Below, piece after piece: positions 1 to 14,600 of a stretch of 49,262 bases of DNA; position 1 is the stretch's first letter, and the number at the start of each line of letters is the position of its first letter. A model generated the notes under the pieces. That model did not search any database and was not told the DNA's origin. It worked only from the letters and a program-made list of their open reading frames with translations. The position numbers were made by a program, and so were the translations under genes. The stretch spans positions 37,796 to 87,057 of the forward strand of contig NW_019775517.1 of assembly GCF_001039355.2 (NCBI RefSeq), written 5' to 3'. Source of the stretch: Lingula anatina. Lineage: Eukaryota; Brachiopoda; Lingulata; Lingulida; Lingulidae.

Positions 1-679
1 ACATAAGCAGTTGTATTGTTTTATATGTCTTTAAACATTATGTAATATTATTTTATGCACTGTCATCATTTTTCAAATATTGAGACTTTCATAATGTGAA
101 TTTGAACTCTCATGGTCCTGAAACTGTAATCTTATTGAAGTGGTGGATTGAGACCATCTTCTGGGTCTTCCGGAAGATAGTCAGGTTATTAAGTTTATAT
201 TGACTGGTATCTATTTTTTTCTGTTGGAAGACCATCAAAATGGAGGATGGATCAACATAGATACTTTGTAATACTGTCAGAAAATATCTCTGGGTCTGCT
301 CCTGTTATTGACCATGTTACCTGTTGTGCAAGATTAAAATTCAGTGTTGACTGACAGTGCTATTATAAGCATTATTTATTATTGCATCAAAATTGAAAAA
401 ATGACCTTTTTTGCATCTTTATTTTCTGTTTTTTGTCTGTACATTTGACAGCTTTGCTGCCTTGTTTGACTAATGATATCAAAATGCTTAAACCATGTTT
501 TGCAAAGATTTTACTTTATTATTAATAAGATGTAGGCCTATATAAACCAACCTTTACAGGTTTCGTAGTCTATGACTATATGCAGAATTTTGCAAATACA
601 CCCTCGGTTAAAAATAAGTAGCAAGCCCATGGTTTTGAACTGAGGTAAAAGTCTGACTGTCTCTAATTTTCATTTTCAG
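1..679. other. THOC2 intron, no gene seen
   Basis: AT-rich DNA before the first visible THOC2 exon. It ends in a pyrimidine tract and the AG acceptor at 678-679. I see no exon, repeat or RNA gene in it. Confidence 0.7.
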
Positions 680-2581
680 GGTGGATATTTTGCTCAGGTC
701 AAGAACATCAAGAAATCCTCAAATCGTCTAAAGGAGACCCTGTTAGAACATGACCTGGCCATCCCTATGTGTCTGCTGATGGTGCAGCAGAGAGATTGTA
801 TAGTGTACCAGGAGGGAGGGGACAGGTTTATCAAACTGGTGGGGAAATTATATGATCAGGTAGGTGGAGTGTTCTAGGAAAGAAGGAAAGGAGTTCATCT
901 AACTGGTGGGAAGCTTATTTTTAGATCAATTTTTGGTCTAAAATTCTTTTGTTAAACTGGCCTTTTTTCCTTTCCAATATGGTGTATTCAGATCAGTAGT
1001 CAAAGCTTTACTCTTAAGAGATTCAGAATTGAAACGCAGAATGGTAAATTATTTCATAAATTATATATGACTTCCAGTGCCAAGACACCCTGGTCCAGTT
1101 TGGCAGCTTCCTGTCCACCCAGCTGAGTACAGAGGAGTTTGTGAAGAGATTGCCCTCCATAGAAGTACTGGTTGGAGATTATCATGTAGCACCGGATGCC
1201 GCTTTTTTCCTTTCAAGACCTATGTATACTCATGCAATCAATGTAAGAGATGCTGGATAACTATTATAGTAGTGTCTATTATGTCATTTATTAATATTTT
1301 GTGTAGTTTTTAAGATTTATTTTCTTTCTTGACTTATTTGGCTGGTCCCATTTGATAGTGATTTATATACATATAGTTTATTTTATTTAAGGAAAGAAGA
1401 ATGAAGAGAATTGGAATTGGTTTAAACTGTAGAATCTGATATAACAGAAATACTTTTGTCCATGCTATGATATCACTTGTGTTATTTTATGTATGAATTT
1501 ACTTTTACCATTACTGAAGTGAGTTTATGAATATAAAGGTGGGGATACCTGTGAGAGCAACTGTTACTTTGCAAGAAAATTATCTAAGCAAATCTGTTTA
1601 TTTCAGACAAAATTTGATGAGCTTAGAAAAATAGATAAAAGCAATAAAAACAGTACCAATCAACTGAAGGTAGGTTATCTTTTTCTACAGTGTTATCTGT
1701 TACTGTATATACCATGACTAAAATAACTGTAAAACAAAAATTATTTATATCAGTCATTTTCATGTTTTAAGGAATAATGCTATGGGAGCTGTTTGATTTT
1801 CTCACTGTTATATGCATTCATGTGTGTCATTTTTCTGATTATGACTATTTTACATAATAGCTGTGTCAGTAGTGCATATAGTTACAATACTGTATACTCT
1901 ATACTATCAATATATATCTTAAGACTCAGAGGTACATAGAGGCAGCAGCATCTGTGATGGAGCCAGTGATAGAGGCTGTGAAACCAGTCAACTCTCCAAA
2001 GGTGTGGGAGGAAATAAGGTAGGAAATAGGTTTAAGGTTTGCATCTGTCCATGGCCATTAACCACTAGGTTTGGTTCTGTACTATTGATTTAAAAATGAA
2101 GAATTTTTTCATAGGTATAAGTCCAGTCTGGCAAGTGGAAATTTATGATAAGGTTAATTTTCTGGTGTCTATAAATTCATCTTCAGACTGTTAATTTTGA
2201 TTAATACTTACTAGTAGCCTAGTAATCTTCTGGTGTCTACTAGTCTGATTCTGACTTAAAAGTTCAGGGGTACATTATGATTTCTAAGAACTACCTAAAT
2301 GCTGTCAAGTTGCTGTTATTTTTGTTAAAGATATGATTTAATATGTTGATATAAAATCTGTTACTGGGTTACTTACTAAAACTTACAGTAAATATGAATA
2401 TGAAAATAGATAAATTAATACAAACAAATGCCCGGTGTTTGTTCCAGTCCTCAGTTCTATGTGACATTCTGGTCCCTGTCCATCTATGACCTCCATGTCC
2501 CCAGTGTGGCCTATAATAAACAAATGGACCAGCTGAGGAAGGTCCAGCAAGCAGTGGACGAGACCAAGGACATGGTAAGCA

Positions 2582-2621
<40 letters not shown>

Positions 2622-5600
2622 CACTCTTGTTCTTTTTCTCTCTCTCTGTCTCCCCCCTCTCTCTCTTGTCCTTGTCACTTGTAAAGAAAGGATGACTTTT
2701 ATTGTATTCCTTGTCACTTTAATGAGGAGGAGTCACTTAATTTGGAGCTAGTTGCTTTGTTGTTATGGCTTTTAATCAGAGTGATTGAACATATAACATT
2801 TGTTTAAGAGTCTTGTGTTCTGCATAGTTCATTTTCAGGTAAATGAGTAACTTTGCTTTGTCAAAGTTAACAAGCCTACTTGTGATTTTTACTCTAACTG
2901 ACAAACTGCATATAAATGAGATTTGTCATTACTATGCTTATGATATACAATTTAATATGAGCTGTTAGAAAATTATTTTATGCTCTTCTTAAAGTCTACA
3001 ACTGCTACTTTTACTTCTCCTCCTCCTCCTCCTACTACTACATATCTTGAAAATAAGAACCACAATAGTATTGGGAGTTAAAGTACCTTTTAAAATTTTT
3101 ATTCATAAAAGAAAAATAATTTCTTTAGGCTCAAAGCAAGAAGAAGAAGGAGCGAGAGAGGTGCTTTGCCCTGATAGACAAACTGAAGGATGAGGAGAGG
3201 AAACAGGAGGAACATGTCCAGAGGGTGGTGGCCAGACTGAAGGGAGAGAAAGACAACTGGATTCCTGCACGTATGTCTGAATATCTCGGAGACTGATTAT
3301 TAGTTAACGCTAGCAAGTAATGTGTCCAAAGTGTGATAAGTTTTCTGTGATAGAATTTTGAAAAATTTTAATGAATTGCCCTCCATCTATTGTGGAGATT
3401 GCAAAATTTTATTTTTTGTTGTATCAAAGTTTTCAGTCAAAAATACAAATGTGTAATACATTGATACCTCAAAATAGAACAAAAACATGAACACATATAT
3501 ACAAAAATAAAAGCAGCAGAGTGGAAAATACTGAGAAGGTATTTGACAGAATTGATGGATATCCAATTAAATTCTGCAAATTAAATAAAATTATTTCACA
3601 AAGCAAACCTGCTGGGCTTCACACATATAAATCTCTGATGTATTTTAACCATGTATTAGTCAAATGATTGAATGTGTTTAAGCCAAGTAAAATTATGTAT
3701 ATAGCTGAGGGAAACTTGTCAGAGTGCAAAATATATATGTGATAAAAACAGTCAGGTAACAAGTTAAGATCTTACCTTAATTTTTCCTTCTTAACCTCTC
3801 ATCCACTGCTACATGTTACAGCTCAGTGGAGCTTTAAGATCTTGAGTTATGGTAAAGAGGCACTTCACAGCAGATAAAAACTTGATGAGGTTCAGCTTTT
3901 ATAAGTTATTTAAAACACATGGTCTGAATGAAATTATATCCCAAGGGGTGGGCCAAGAGGCCACATGCCGGATGCTCCGTGTCACGCTTTGTAAGGTGAA
4001 TGAGCCTGGCAACGTGTAATATATGTCATAGAACTGAAAATCTGACTTCACTGAATTGAAATTACATATGTAAAGCACCCCAGAATGAGTAAATTATGTA
4101 GCCTCTGTTTCCCCTTCATTATTATGGTTTCGCCATTAAAGTTGAGTGAGGTTCAACTTGAGACGTTTGGTCTGTAAACAAGAGGGCAGGGCTGGCTATT
4201 ATTGGTAATTCACTGTCTAAATAAGAGACCAAATCCCTCCCTCACTGCCTATACAGCTAGCTTTTAGTTCTTCTAAATCCAGGGCTTTGTTTATTGGCAC
4301 AATGACTTAGATAGAAACTTAGGTGTTGAATTTTGAGGAATTTATACAATGGTATGTGACACAAGTCTTGCCCTCTGTGTTGTATTTGTAGATATATACA
4401 GTTTGATAGTGAAACAGAACCTTGTCCTTTATTGTGAGTAGATCAGGTTTGATTTGTTTGCAAAGTGAATTTGAAGTCATGAATTTATGATCTTCTTACC
4501 AAAGGTGTGACTTGGGTTCAATTTGTCAGATTCACATTTCAATGGCATATTTGAAAGACTCATTTAAAATGTATTGGTTGATTAAAAACACATTATTGGT
4601 AAATCTAGGATTAATGTCCTGTGAAAGGCGTTAAAGTATACCTCGTAAAGTGTTGTTTTGAATATCCAGTATTTGATTAGGGTTAAAGATGTTTGGATAT
4701 ATTATAATTTGATAGCCACATGAGTATGATATTACAGAATTTGATAATTTACAGAGTCTGTCTAATTTGTTATTGAGTATAATTTTAAGCTGTGGTTTAT
4801 TTAAATATTACTTTTGGAGTAACACCACATTTTCTGTAATTGTATTTGAAGTACATTAGTATGATTTGCAAAAAAAAAAAAAAAAAAAAAAAATGGTGAT
4901 TTAAATAAATTGTAGGTAAACATTTTTCAAATAGTATGTGAAGCCAAGGTATATTTGAAGACAGGTGCTTGACAATTAATGTAGTTAACCAGGGACTCAT
5001 TTAGCAAGCATGGCAATCATTTTGTTATGGAAAACAAGCAATTATTAGACCAGTTTTACATGACGTTAAATGGCTGTGCTCAGTACGCCTGGTGGGATCT
5101 GTTTACTGATGTTAATGTTTTGTTTGAACAGAAAACAGCAGATGTATCACTTTGAGTTCCTCAATTTGTGTGGAACATGTTTCTTATGATGAACACATTT
5201 ATCCTTGTGGAGAGAGAGAGAGAGAGAGAGAATGAAAGTGCCTGACTATGATCTTGATAACCTCTCTGACAGTTTAAAATTATATTTCTCAGGTATATCC
5301 AAAGCACATAGATTTAACTGAAAACAAAAAGATTTAATTTAATTGTTTTTTTTCTTCATTATCTGTTTTTTTATACAGATTCAGTTCAGTAATGGTCATG
5401 CTCATCCTCTTTATATTATAGGCTCCACAAAAAATGACACAATCACTCAGTTCCTCCAAGTTTGCATTTTTCCTCGCTGCTGTTTCACTGCCAGTGACGC
5501 AGTCTACTGTGCAAAGTTTATAGAGGTCCTACATGAGCTGAAGACTCCAAATTTCTCCACTCTTATCTGCTATGACAGGGTATGTGTCAGTAGTATGCTA

Positions 5601-8600
5601 TAATTTGTTTTTTTTTACTTATGACTTTTTGATTATGCACAGTATGATTTGATTTTATCTGATCTACTTAGCTTTGACAGGAAATGAATTTGTCTATATA
5701 TGCTGATTTGTTTATTTATACTGTGCACTTCTGAATGAGAATTTAGCTCACACATGTGATATATTCTGTACTTGTACTTCCATATAACAGATATACTGTG
5801 ATATTACGTATACCGTGGCTTGCTGTACTGAGAATGAAGCCCACAGATATGGCAGGTTCCTCTGTGCAGCATTTGAGACTATCATGAGATGGCACTCAGA
5901 CAAGGCTGTCTTTGAAAAGGTACAGGGATGAAACAATAGTAATTTACTTAAAATTCATTTTCCCAAAGATTAAGCTTAAACTTTACCTCTTTGAATAGAT
6001 TCTGAAACAAGAATGACATTCTTCAGCAACAGAAGTAAGTAAATGTTTGTGATTAAAAACGTATATTTTTTTAAAATCCCAAATTGCTATTATGATTCAA
6101 TAGACTACTGTACCTACACTAGAGATCTGGTTTTTGCAATTGCTTTCCAAATTAAAGTTTTGAATAATTGAAGACAATCTGTTAATTTTTCATTCTTTTC
6201 TCAGCTTCTATTCTATCTGTCACTTCCAGGAGTGTGGTAGTCATCCAGGTTTTGTAACAGTGTACAGGAAGACTGACACCAATAACAAGACCAACCAACA
6301 TGGCCAGCTGGACTATGAGAACTACAGGCATATCTGTCACAAATGGCAGTTTAGAACCACCAAGGTGAGGTCATGCATGTGCACACATGTACACACACAC
6401 TGAGGCATCCGATAACATGGTCGTCTGAATTATTAATAAGACTGAATTTAAAACCCCGTTAATTGCATACTTACACAACAGACTACCCCCTGAAATGTAA
6501 TTTTAGTACATTGTTTTTAAGACTGTAAAATCTTATTTTGCACCATTAGAAAACATGAGAGTGAGATGATTTTTTTTTACCAAAAGGTACTAGATCTGTC
6601 TCTTATTATATTTTTTTTCTTTTCTAATTTTAGGCTATGGTGGCTTGTCTTGAATCAGGAGATTATGGACAAATCAGGAATGCTCTCATTGTGCTCACTA
6701 AGGTAAAGTTTGACATAATCCCATAAACATATTTGTAAATTAATTCAGATGAATGCCAAAAGAATCGGAACCCATAAAAATTTTAATAAATCCTACAGAG
6801 GTATAAGGGATAACTGGATCTTTGGGGAATGATCATACACATATTGAAGTTTAAGTACAACAAATTCCTTGAAATTTGATAGACTTGTAGGATTTATTAA
6901 AAAATTTATCGGCTCGTTTTTTTTTGGTCACTCTGTATTATTATTATTATTATTAACTTGCATTTCTTTGCTATCAAATATTTGCAGACTTATAAATTTG
7001 AAATCCAAAATGAAACCTTAACTTACTGTATAAAAGTATTTTTTTTCTTAAAAGTACACGTATGCATTGTACATCTTAAAAATGTACCTTATTACTACTA
7101 CATCATTGTTACACAATTTGTCATTGATTAAGTTTCCTCTGCCACTTACACCCCATTCTCATAGATTAGATCGACCTACATTGGATCGACCTAACTCCCT
7201 GGGGGTTCACGCTAAATAGCTGTCAGCCGGGCGGACACGAAAGTTAATTACCCCTTATAGCTTGTAGTAGGCGGGGACGGACACTTAAGGCGGATTATCT
7301 GACAGTAATCTAGTGAGACTCCCCGCGGTGATAGATCGATCTAAAAGTTGTGAGAACAGAGCCTAATACTATGATTTAATGGACCATGGATTGTGTAGGT
7401 TCTCCAATACTACCCCAAAGTCCTGAACTATGGGCAGGCTCTGGAGAGGAGGGTGGACAGGATACGGCAGGAGGAGAAGGAGAAGAGACCAGACATCTAT
7501 GCTTTAGCTATGGGGTAAGAATTGAAGGGTCCAGATTAGTGAGAATTGCCTGATTTGGGGATAATTTGGACCAGTGACCTTGTTGTGTGTGTATGCATGT
7601 GCGTGTGTGTATGTGAAACGTGAAATTTCAGAGTTCAACAATCATCAGGGCTGCATGCTTTCTTTAAGGTTAATTGAGTGTTAATCTCTGATATATTTCT
7701 GAATATATTTTTGGAATCCTGCCATCTTTTATGTTGATTGATTACTACGTGAGAATTTTCTGAACCAGTTTTATTTACTGTTGCACCAATGGAATATTTT
7801 ATCATGATTTATTCATCATTATTATATTATCACTGTGACAGGTATTGTGTTGTGAATAATAGTAGATGTTATCATATTTTTGCCCTCTGTTCCAGCTACA
7901 TCGGGCAGCTGAAGAGCAAAAAGAACACATGGATTCCAGAACAAGAGTTTCATATTAAAGAAAATGTAAAAAGAGTTTTGTTAAGTTTATTTTTTTGCTA
8001 ATTTAATAATATATAATATAGGAATTATTTATTTGCCAAATGTAAATGCAAATTAATCATACCATCATGTTTCCGGTACAGATAAAAAAAAACTCTTAAG
8101 CTCTTAAAATAAACTGGGAAAGGTAAATTGACAGGTTCTCCCTGTTCATAAGGAATAAATCACCTTGATATGCTATTTAGTTAACGAAAAAATATCAGTC
8201 ATTGAGTGGAAATTTGAATGCTTTTTTATGAGACTAGTAAGAATGGTTCGTGATATGCTTCCAGACACGGCGTGTACAGAGCAAACAAGGCACCACAGTA
8301 AAGACAAACAGCCAGTCAGCACCAGTGAAATCTGAACCCAACGGTACAGGGACTGCAGCCACAGCCTCAGAAAATGGCAAGACAACAAGTTCTGGCAGAG
8401 TCAAAGAAGAGAAGGATGTGAAACAAGAAGGTATGTTTAATTAGATGGTGTTAGTTCTTAGACTAGTAATATTTTTTAAAAAGATATTTGAAGTTTGTGA
8501 TTAATAAGTAGGATTTAGTGTAAGCTAAGACCATGTTTGAATTGCCCATCTACAACTCAAAAATCTCTGTTTAAAACTTGAGATGGAATCAGACTGAACT

Positions 8601-11600
8601 CACTCTAGGATGATGTTTTTAGTTAAATGATTTTTAGGAAATAAAAAAAAAAGGTATTCGGAACTAACTTCTATTTACCTGAACCAAATAAGACTATTTT
8701 ATGCATTGTAAAAATTCATATTTGCTGTTATTAGCTCACATTTGAGTATATGCTGAGTGCTTTTTAAGCACGAAAAATTGTCATGTATTCATAGTTAGTG
8801 TTTGTATAATGCAGGGAAGGAGAGAAGCAAGGAGTCCAGGGAGAGAGAGGTGAGGGAAGGGAGCAGGGAGGAGAGAAGACTGGAGAAAAGTGACAGTCAG
8901 AGCTCTGACAGGTCTGAGTCCAGAGCAGACACTGGGAAGACACCAGACAGTAAATCTTCAGAGAAAAAGGAACAAGGGTGAGATAATTATGAGATATTTT
9001 AGTTGATTCTGAAGGCACATAACTAAATTAAACTACAGACAGACATGTTCCAGTGCAGCTCAAACATATTTTGAAATAATTTCTTAAGTTATTTAAGAGA
9101 TGGCATACTGTTTGCCTTGAGGAAATATTTTACATTTTCTTGACTCGGTATTTCCAGTTTTGTAGATAGCAATCTAAAAAACCCTTCAGTTGTGTATAGC
9201 TTTCTGAAGTCTGCCACTTTTATGTTGAATTTGGTTACNTCCATACAAATCTTCAAGTGGTTTGATATGTCCATGTGGCTCTGGGAAAGTCAGTAATCCA
9301 GTATGGAAAAAAAGATATGGTGTTCAGCCGTGTCCTTGGATCCTGGGGAAAATAGTTTCTACATAGAGGGATACAGTATTGCCTGTAGCCATGCTTTAGC
9401 CAATTTGTAGCCATGCTCTAGCCAACTTGTAGACATGCTTTAGCCTAGATACAGGGTGCAGTGGATGACAACTATGATGATGAGGATGATGGCAACAACA
9501 GCAGCAGCAGCAGCAAGGACCAAAAAAAGAATAAAAAGATGATGACAAAAGCCATGGAACCTCTGATGTGCATTCATAGTGGAAAACTAAAAGTGCATGC
9601 TATGACTGTACAATGCCTAGTTTAAAAAATCACAATGCTGATTTCAAATGACATGTCAAAAGAGGAGAATCCATTCGTATGTGTTTGTTGCATTTATTTG
9701 CAAAAAATATATATATATTTGTGTAAATCATGCTTCGTATGTGCATTGGGAACAATGCAGTGATTGAATCTTGTACCAAAGAACTTTTTGCTTTAAAAGT
9801 CAACAGGTCAAGCAGTGTGATGACATATTGATTTATATACTGTTTCCACACAAATGTAATTTGTGTTTGGCAGTAGTTAAATTCATTGATCTGATTAGTT
9901 TTTACCAAATGTCTACCATCATAGTACTTTTATTCTTTTAAACTCTGTGCCATTGTTATTTTTGTGTGGAAATGCAGTGATATTGTAGATTTATACATGT
10001 TTTTATGATATTGAGTTCATTCTTAAGTCTTCATTATTAGGTGTTTTTCTTTCTTTTCTATAAACTAGTACTTTTGGTTCATTCTGAAACATTTGATGCA
10101 TTTTGTCTGTACAGATCGAGATATACAATAACTTCAAGAGTCCAGTATCAGTAGTGCTTTATTTATGTAATAAGCTTCATTTGTTGCTTCAAATAATAAG
10201 GTGTTTGTTTTGTTTTAAAATTAAGGCCTTTTTAAATTATTTTATGAGAAAGGCTTAAGATTTTGTGCATTAACCTGCATTTGACAGTAAGTATATTATT
10301 TAATTATTTACTTTAATTATTTGATTATAGTTACTGTGATGATGAAGCAGATTATCAAAAACAAAGCCAATCAATTATTCATAGAGAAAGATTGTAAAAT
10401 TTGGCAAGAGTCTGTGTAGTTTTAATTCATGAAAAACTCTTGTTTGTTATAGATGTATTTGTTTCAGCTTAAACAGAAAAAGGGAGAAATACTTGATGCA
10501 GTTGGGCAAAAGAAGAAAAAATAAATTTGACTCCTTGACTCAATTTGATTCTTTTACAATGAAATAGAGGCAGTGCATGAGTCTTATGGGCTTGGACAAA
10601 ATTCATAACTTAAACATCTGTGTGTTATAATGGATATTTTGATGATGTCAGTGTCAAGTATTTCATCTCTACTGAGTTCAAACCATGATGTGGTGTTGAC
10701 CTGTGTTCAAACCATGATGTGGTGTTGACCTGTGTTCAAACCACGATGTGGTGTTGACCTGTGTTCAAACCATGATGTGGTGTTGACCTGTGTTCATACC
10801 ATGATGTGGTGTTGACCTTCCTCTTCCTCTACAGGACCAAGGCTATGCGGACAGCAAGGACAAATCCAGAAGCAAGGTTAGGACCCTGAATCTCCATGTT
10901 GGGTTCATGGTTTCTCACTTCCAATTAATTTATTGCATTATAATTAAAATTTGATGAATCTTGTGCATTGTGTGCACACATTGATGTAAATATGATATTT
11001 GTTTGACATTCTAGTTCAGTATATCTATTGACAATGGAATAAGACGTGAAAACAAAAGAAATAGATTCCAGAGATGTTTAAATTTTTAAATGGGGTATTG
11101 GTGGCCTGTAAAATTTCAGTTTGACATGTTTGTAAGAAAGTTGGAATGAATCTAATGTAGTATTACAATATGATCATAGTAAATTATAAAAGAAACAACT
11201 ACAGTTCAATTTGATTGGAAAGAAAGATTTTTTCAAAAGAGGGAGTTGTATATGCACTTGTTATAGATGTCATGAGGTATATATAATATTTCCACAACAT
11301 TTCATCTGAATATTGCAAAATTGTTTTTCTTAATTGAATTTCATTATGTTTAGAGTCCACCCAGCGAGAGAAGAAAATCTGATAAAAAGTCAGAAAGGAA
11401 AAGGGTAAGCAGATTATTAAATAAATGTCTCTTAAAAACCATAAAACCATTCCCAAGCACACCTGTGTCACAATGCAATGTAGAACAATATATTACATGG
11501 CAAAATTACTGTGCAATCTGATTTTATACGCCAACCTCAGTGTACATTGTAACTGAACTCTGTCATTCTTCTTATTGTAACAGTTTAAGGAGTTATTGTT

Positions 11601-14600
11601 ACAGTACAAAAGATTGTGTATAGCATAAAAAAGTATAAGATAATATTTTATAAAGTGAAAATAATAAAAATTATAACTTATTATTTGTTTATTAAGTTTA
11701 ATATTTACGATGTAAAGGCATGTTTTCTGTCCACAGGCCATGGATTACTCCCCAGATGACAGTGAAGACAGGTTTGACAGCAAGAAGAAGAGGGGTGAGC
11801 AGGACTCTCCTACAGGTGAGATATTTTGATTTGAATTTTTTTGAACTAACAAACTAGTTCTTTTCCATGTATAGTACACTGATTGGTATGTTCCCAAGCT
11901 CAATGTTAAAAATCTGGATCACACCCCTTTAAGCTGGTGTCAGACCGAAAGTTGGTTTGGACTTTTAGACCAAAATTTTGTTCTACCTTTATTAAAGTTA
12001 GANGCCATACAAATCTTCAAGTGGTTTGATATGTCCATGTGGCTCTGGGAAAGCCAGTAATCCAGTATGGAAAAAAAGATATGGTGTTCAGCCGTGTCCT
12101 TGGATCCTGGGGAAAATAGTTTCTACATAGAAGGATACAGTATTGCCTGTAGCCATGCTTTAGCCAATTTGTAGCCATGCTCTAGCCAACTTGTAGACAT
12201 GCTTTAGCCTAGATACAGGGTGCAGTGGATGACAACTATGATGATGAGGATGATGGCAACAACAGCAGCAGCAGCAGCAAGGACCAAAAAAAGAATAAAA
12301 AGATGATGACAAAGGCCATGGAACCTCTGATGTGCATTCATAGTGGAAAACTAAAAGTGCATGCTATGACTGTACAATGCCTAGTTTAAAAAATCACAAT
12401 GCTGATTTCAAATGACATGTCAAAAGGGGAGAATCCATTCGTATGTGTTTGTTGCATTTATTTGCAAAAAAATATATATATATTTGTGTAAATCATGCTT
12501 CGTATGTGCATCGGGAACAATGCAGTGATTGAATCTTGTACCAAAGAACTTTTTGCTTTAAAAGTCAACAGTGTCAAGCAGTGTGATGACATATTGATTT
12601 ATATACTGTTTCCACACAAATGTAATTTGTGTTTGGCAGTAGTTTAATTCATTGATCTGATTAGTTTTTACCAAATGTCTACCATCATAGTACTTTTATT
12701 TTTTTAAACTCTGTGCCATTGTTATTTTTGTGTCGAAATGCAGTGATATTGTAGATTTTTACATGTTTTTATAATATTGAGTTCATTCTTAAGTCTTCAT
12801 TATGAGGTGTTTTTCTCTCTTTTCTATAAACTAGTACTTTTGGTTCATTCTGAAACATTTGATGCATTTTGTCTGTACAGATCAAGATATACAGTAACTT
12901 CAAGAGTCCAGTATCAGTAGTGCTTTATTTATGTAATAAGCTTCATTTGTTGCTTCAAATAATAAGGTGTTTATTTTGTTTAAAAATTAAGGCCTTTTTA
13001 AATTATTTTATGAGAAAGGCTTAAGATTTTGTGCATTAACCTGCATTTGACAGTAAGTATATTATTTAATTATTTACTTTAATTATTTGATTATAGTTAC
13101 TGTGATGATGAAGCAGATTATCAAAAACAAAGCCAATCAATTATTCATAGAGAAAGATTGTAAGATTTGGCAAGAGTCTGTGTAGTTTTAATTCATGAAA
13201 AACTCTTGTTTGTTATAGATGTATTTGTTTCAGCTTAAACAGAAAAAGGGAGAAATACTTGATGCAGTTGGGCAAAAGAAGAAAAAATAAATTTGACTCC
13301 TTGACTCAATTTGATTCTTCTACAATGAAATAGAGGCAGTGCATGAGTCTTATGGGCTTGGACAAAATTCATAACTTAAACATCTGTGTGTTATAATGGA
13401 TATTTTGATGATGTCAGTGTCAAGTATTTCATCTCTACTTAGTTCAAACCATGATGTGGTGTTGACCTGTGTTCAAACCATGATGTGGTGTTGACCTGTG
13501 TTCAAACCACGATGTGGTGTTGACCTGTGTGCAAACCACGATGTGGTGTTGACCTGTGTTCATACCATGATGTGGTGTTGACCTTCCTCTTCCTCTACAG
13601 GACCAAGGCTACGCGGACAGCAAGGACAAATCCAGAAGCAAGGTTAGGACCCTGAATCTCCATGTTGGGTTCATGGTTTCTCACTTCCAATTAATTTATT
13701 GCATTATAATTAAAATTTGATGAGTCTTGTGCATTGTGTGCACACATTGATGTAAATATGATATTTGTTTGACAATTTTGTTTATTATATCTATTGACAA
13801 AGGAATAAGACTTGAAAACAAAGGAAATAGAAACCTGAGATGTTCACATTTTTAAACAGGGACGGCGTGACCTGTAAAATTTCAGTTGGACATATTTGTA
13901 AGAAAGTTGGAATGAATCTAATCTAGTATTACAATATGATCATAGTAAATTATAAAAGAAACAACTACAGTTCAATTTGACATTTGGAAAGAAAGATTTT
14001 TTCAAAAGAGGGAGTTGTATATGCACTTGTTGTAGATGTCATGAGGTATATATAATATTTCCACAACATTTCAACAGAATATTGCAAAATTGAATTTCAT
14101 TATGTTTAGAGTCCACCCAGCGAGAGAAGAAAATCTGATAAAAAGTCAGAAAGGAAAAGGGTAAGCAGATTATTAAATAAATGTCTCTTAAAAACCACAG
14201 TGTACAGCATGACTTCCAATTTTTGCCATTGTAATGGAACTCTTTGTCATTCTTCTTCTTGTAACAGTTTTAGGAGTAATTGTGACAGTATGAAAGATTG
14301 TGTATAGCATAAGAAAGTATAAGATAATATTTTATAAAGTGAAAATAATAAAAATGATAACTTATTATTTGTTTATTAAGTTTAATATTTATGATGTAAA
14401 GGCATGTTTTCTGTCCACAGACCATGGATTACTCCCCAGATGACAGTGAAGACAGGTTGGACAGCAAGAAGAAGAGGGGTGAGCAGGACTCTCCTACAGG
14501 TGAGATATTTTGATTCGAAATTTTTTCTAACTAACAAACTAGTTCTTTTCCATGTATAGTACACTGATTGGTATGTTCCCAGGCTCTAATGTTAAAAATC

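Larger units (their letters stand above)
9240..12002. repeat. Duplicated THOC2 segment, copy 1 (likely haplotig)
   Basis: This 2.76 kb piece is bounded by single Ns on both sides and is matched almost throughout by 12004 to about 14680, including exons, introns and a minisatellite. Differences are scattered substitutions and small indels, for example GGTTTGACAGC against GGTTGGACAGC in the third duplicated exon. It carries THOC2 exons 10835-10876, 11354-11404 and 11737-11815. Because the whole piece is contained in its neighbour and both start at the same base, an allelic copy placed in tandem is the simplest reading. A true tandem duplication cannot be excluded. Confidence 0.85.

Noticed and set aside
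2369-2717. Arg/Glu-repeat and Ser/Leu-repeat open frames on both strands
   Set aside because: They are translations of the CT microsatellite at 2588-2618. Similar (Ile-Tyr)n frames at 28456, 45466 and 47479 come from TA runs.
10677-10819. Short regular repeats that could suggest a CRISPR-like array
   Set aside because: Units are contiguous with no unique spacers, and the context is an animal intron; this is a minisatellite.
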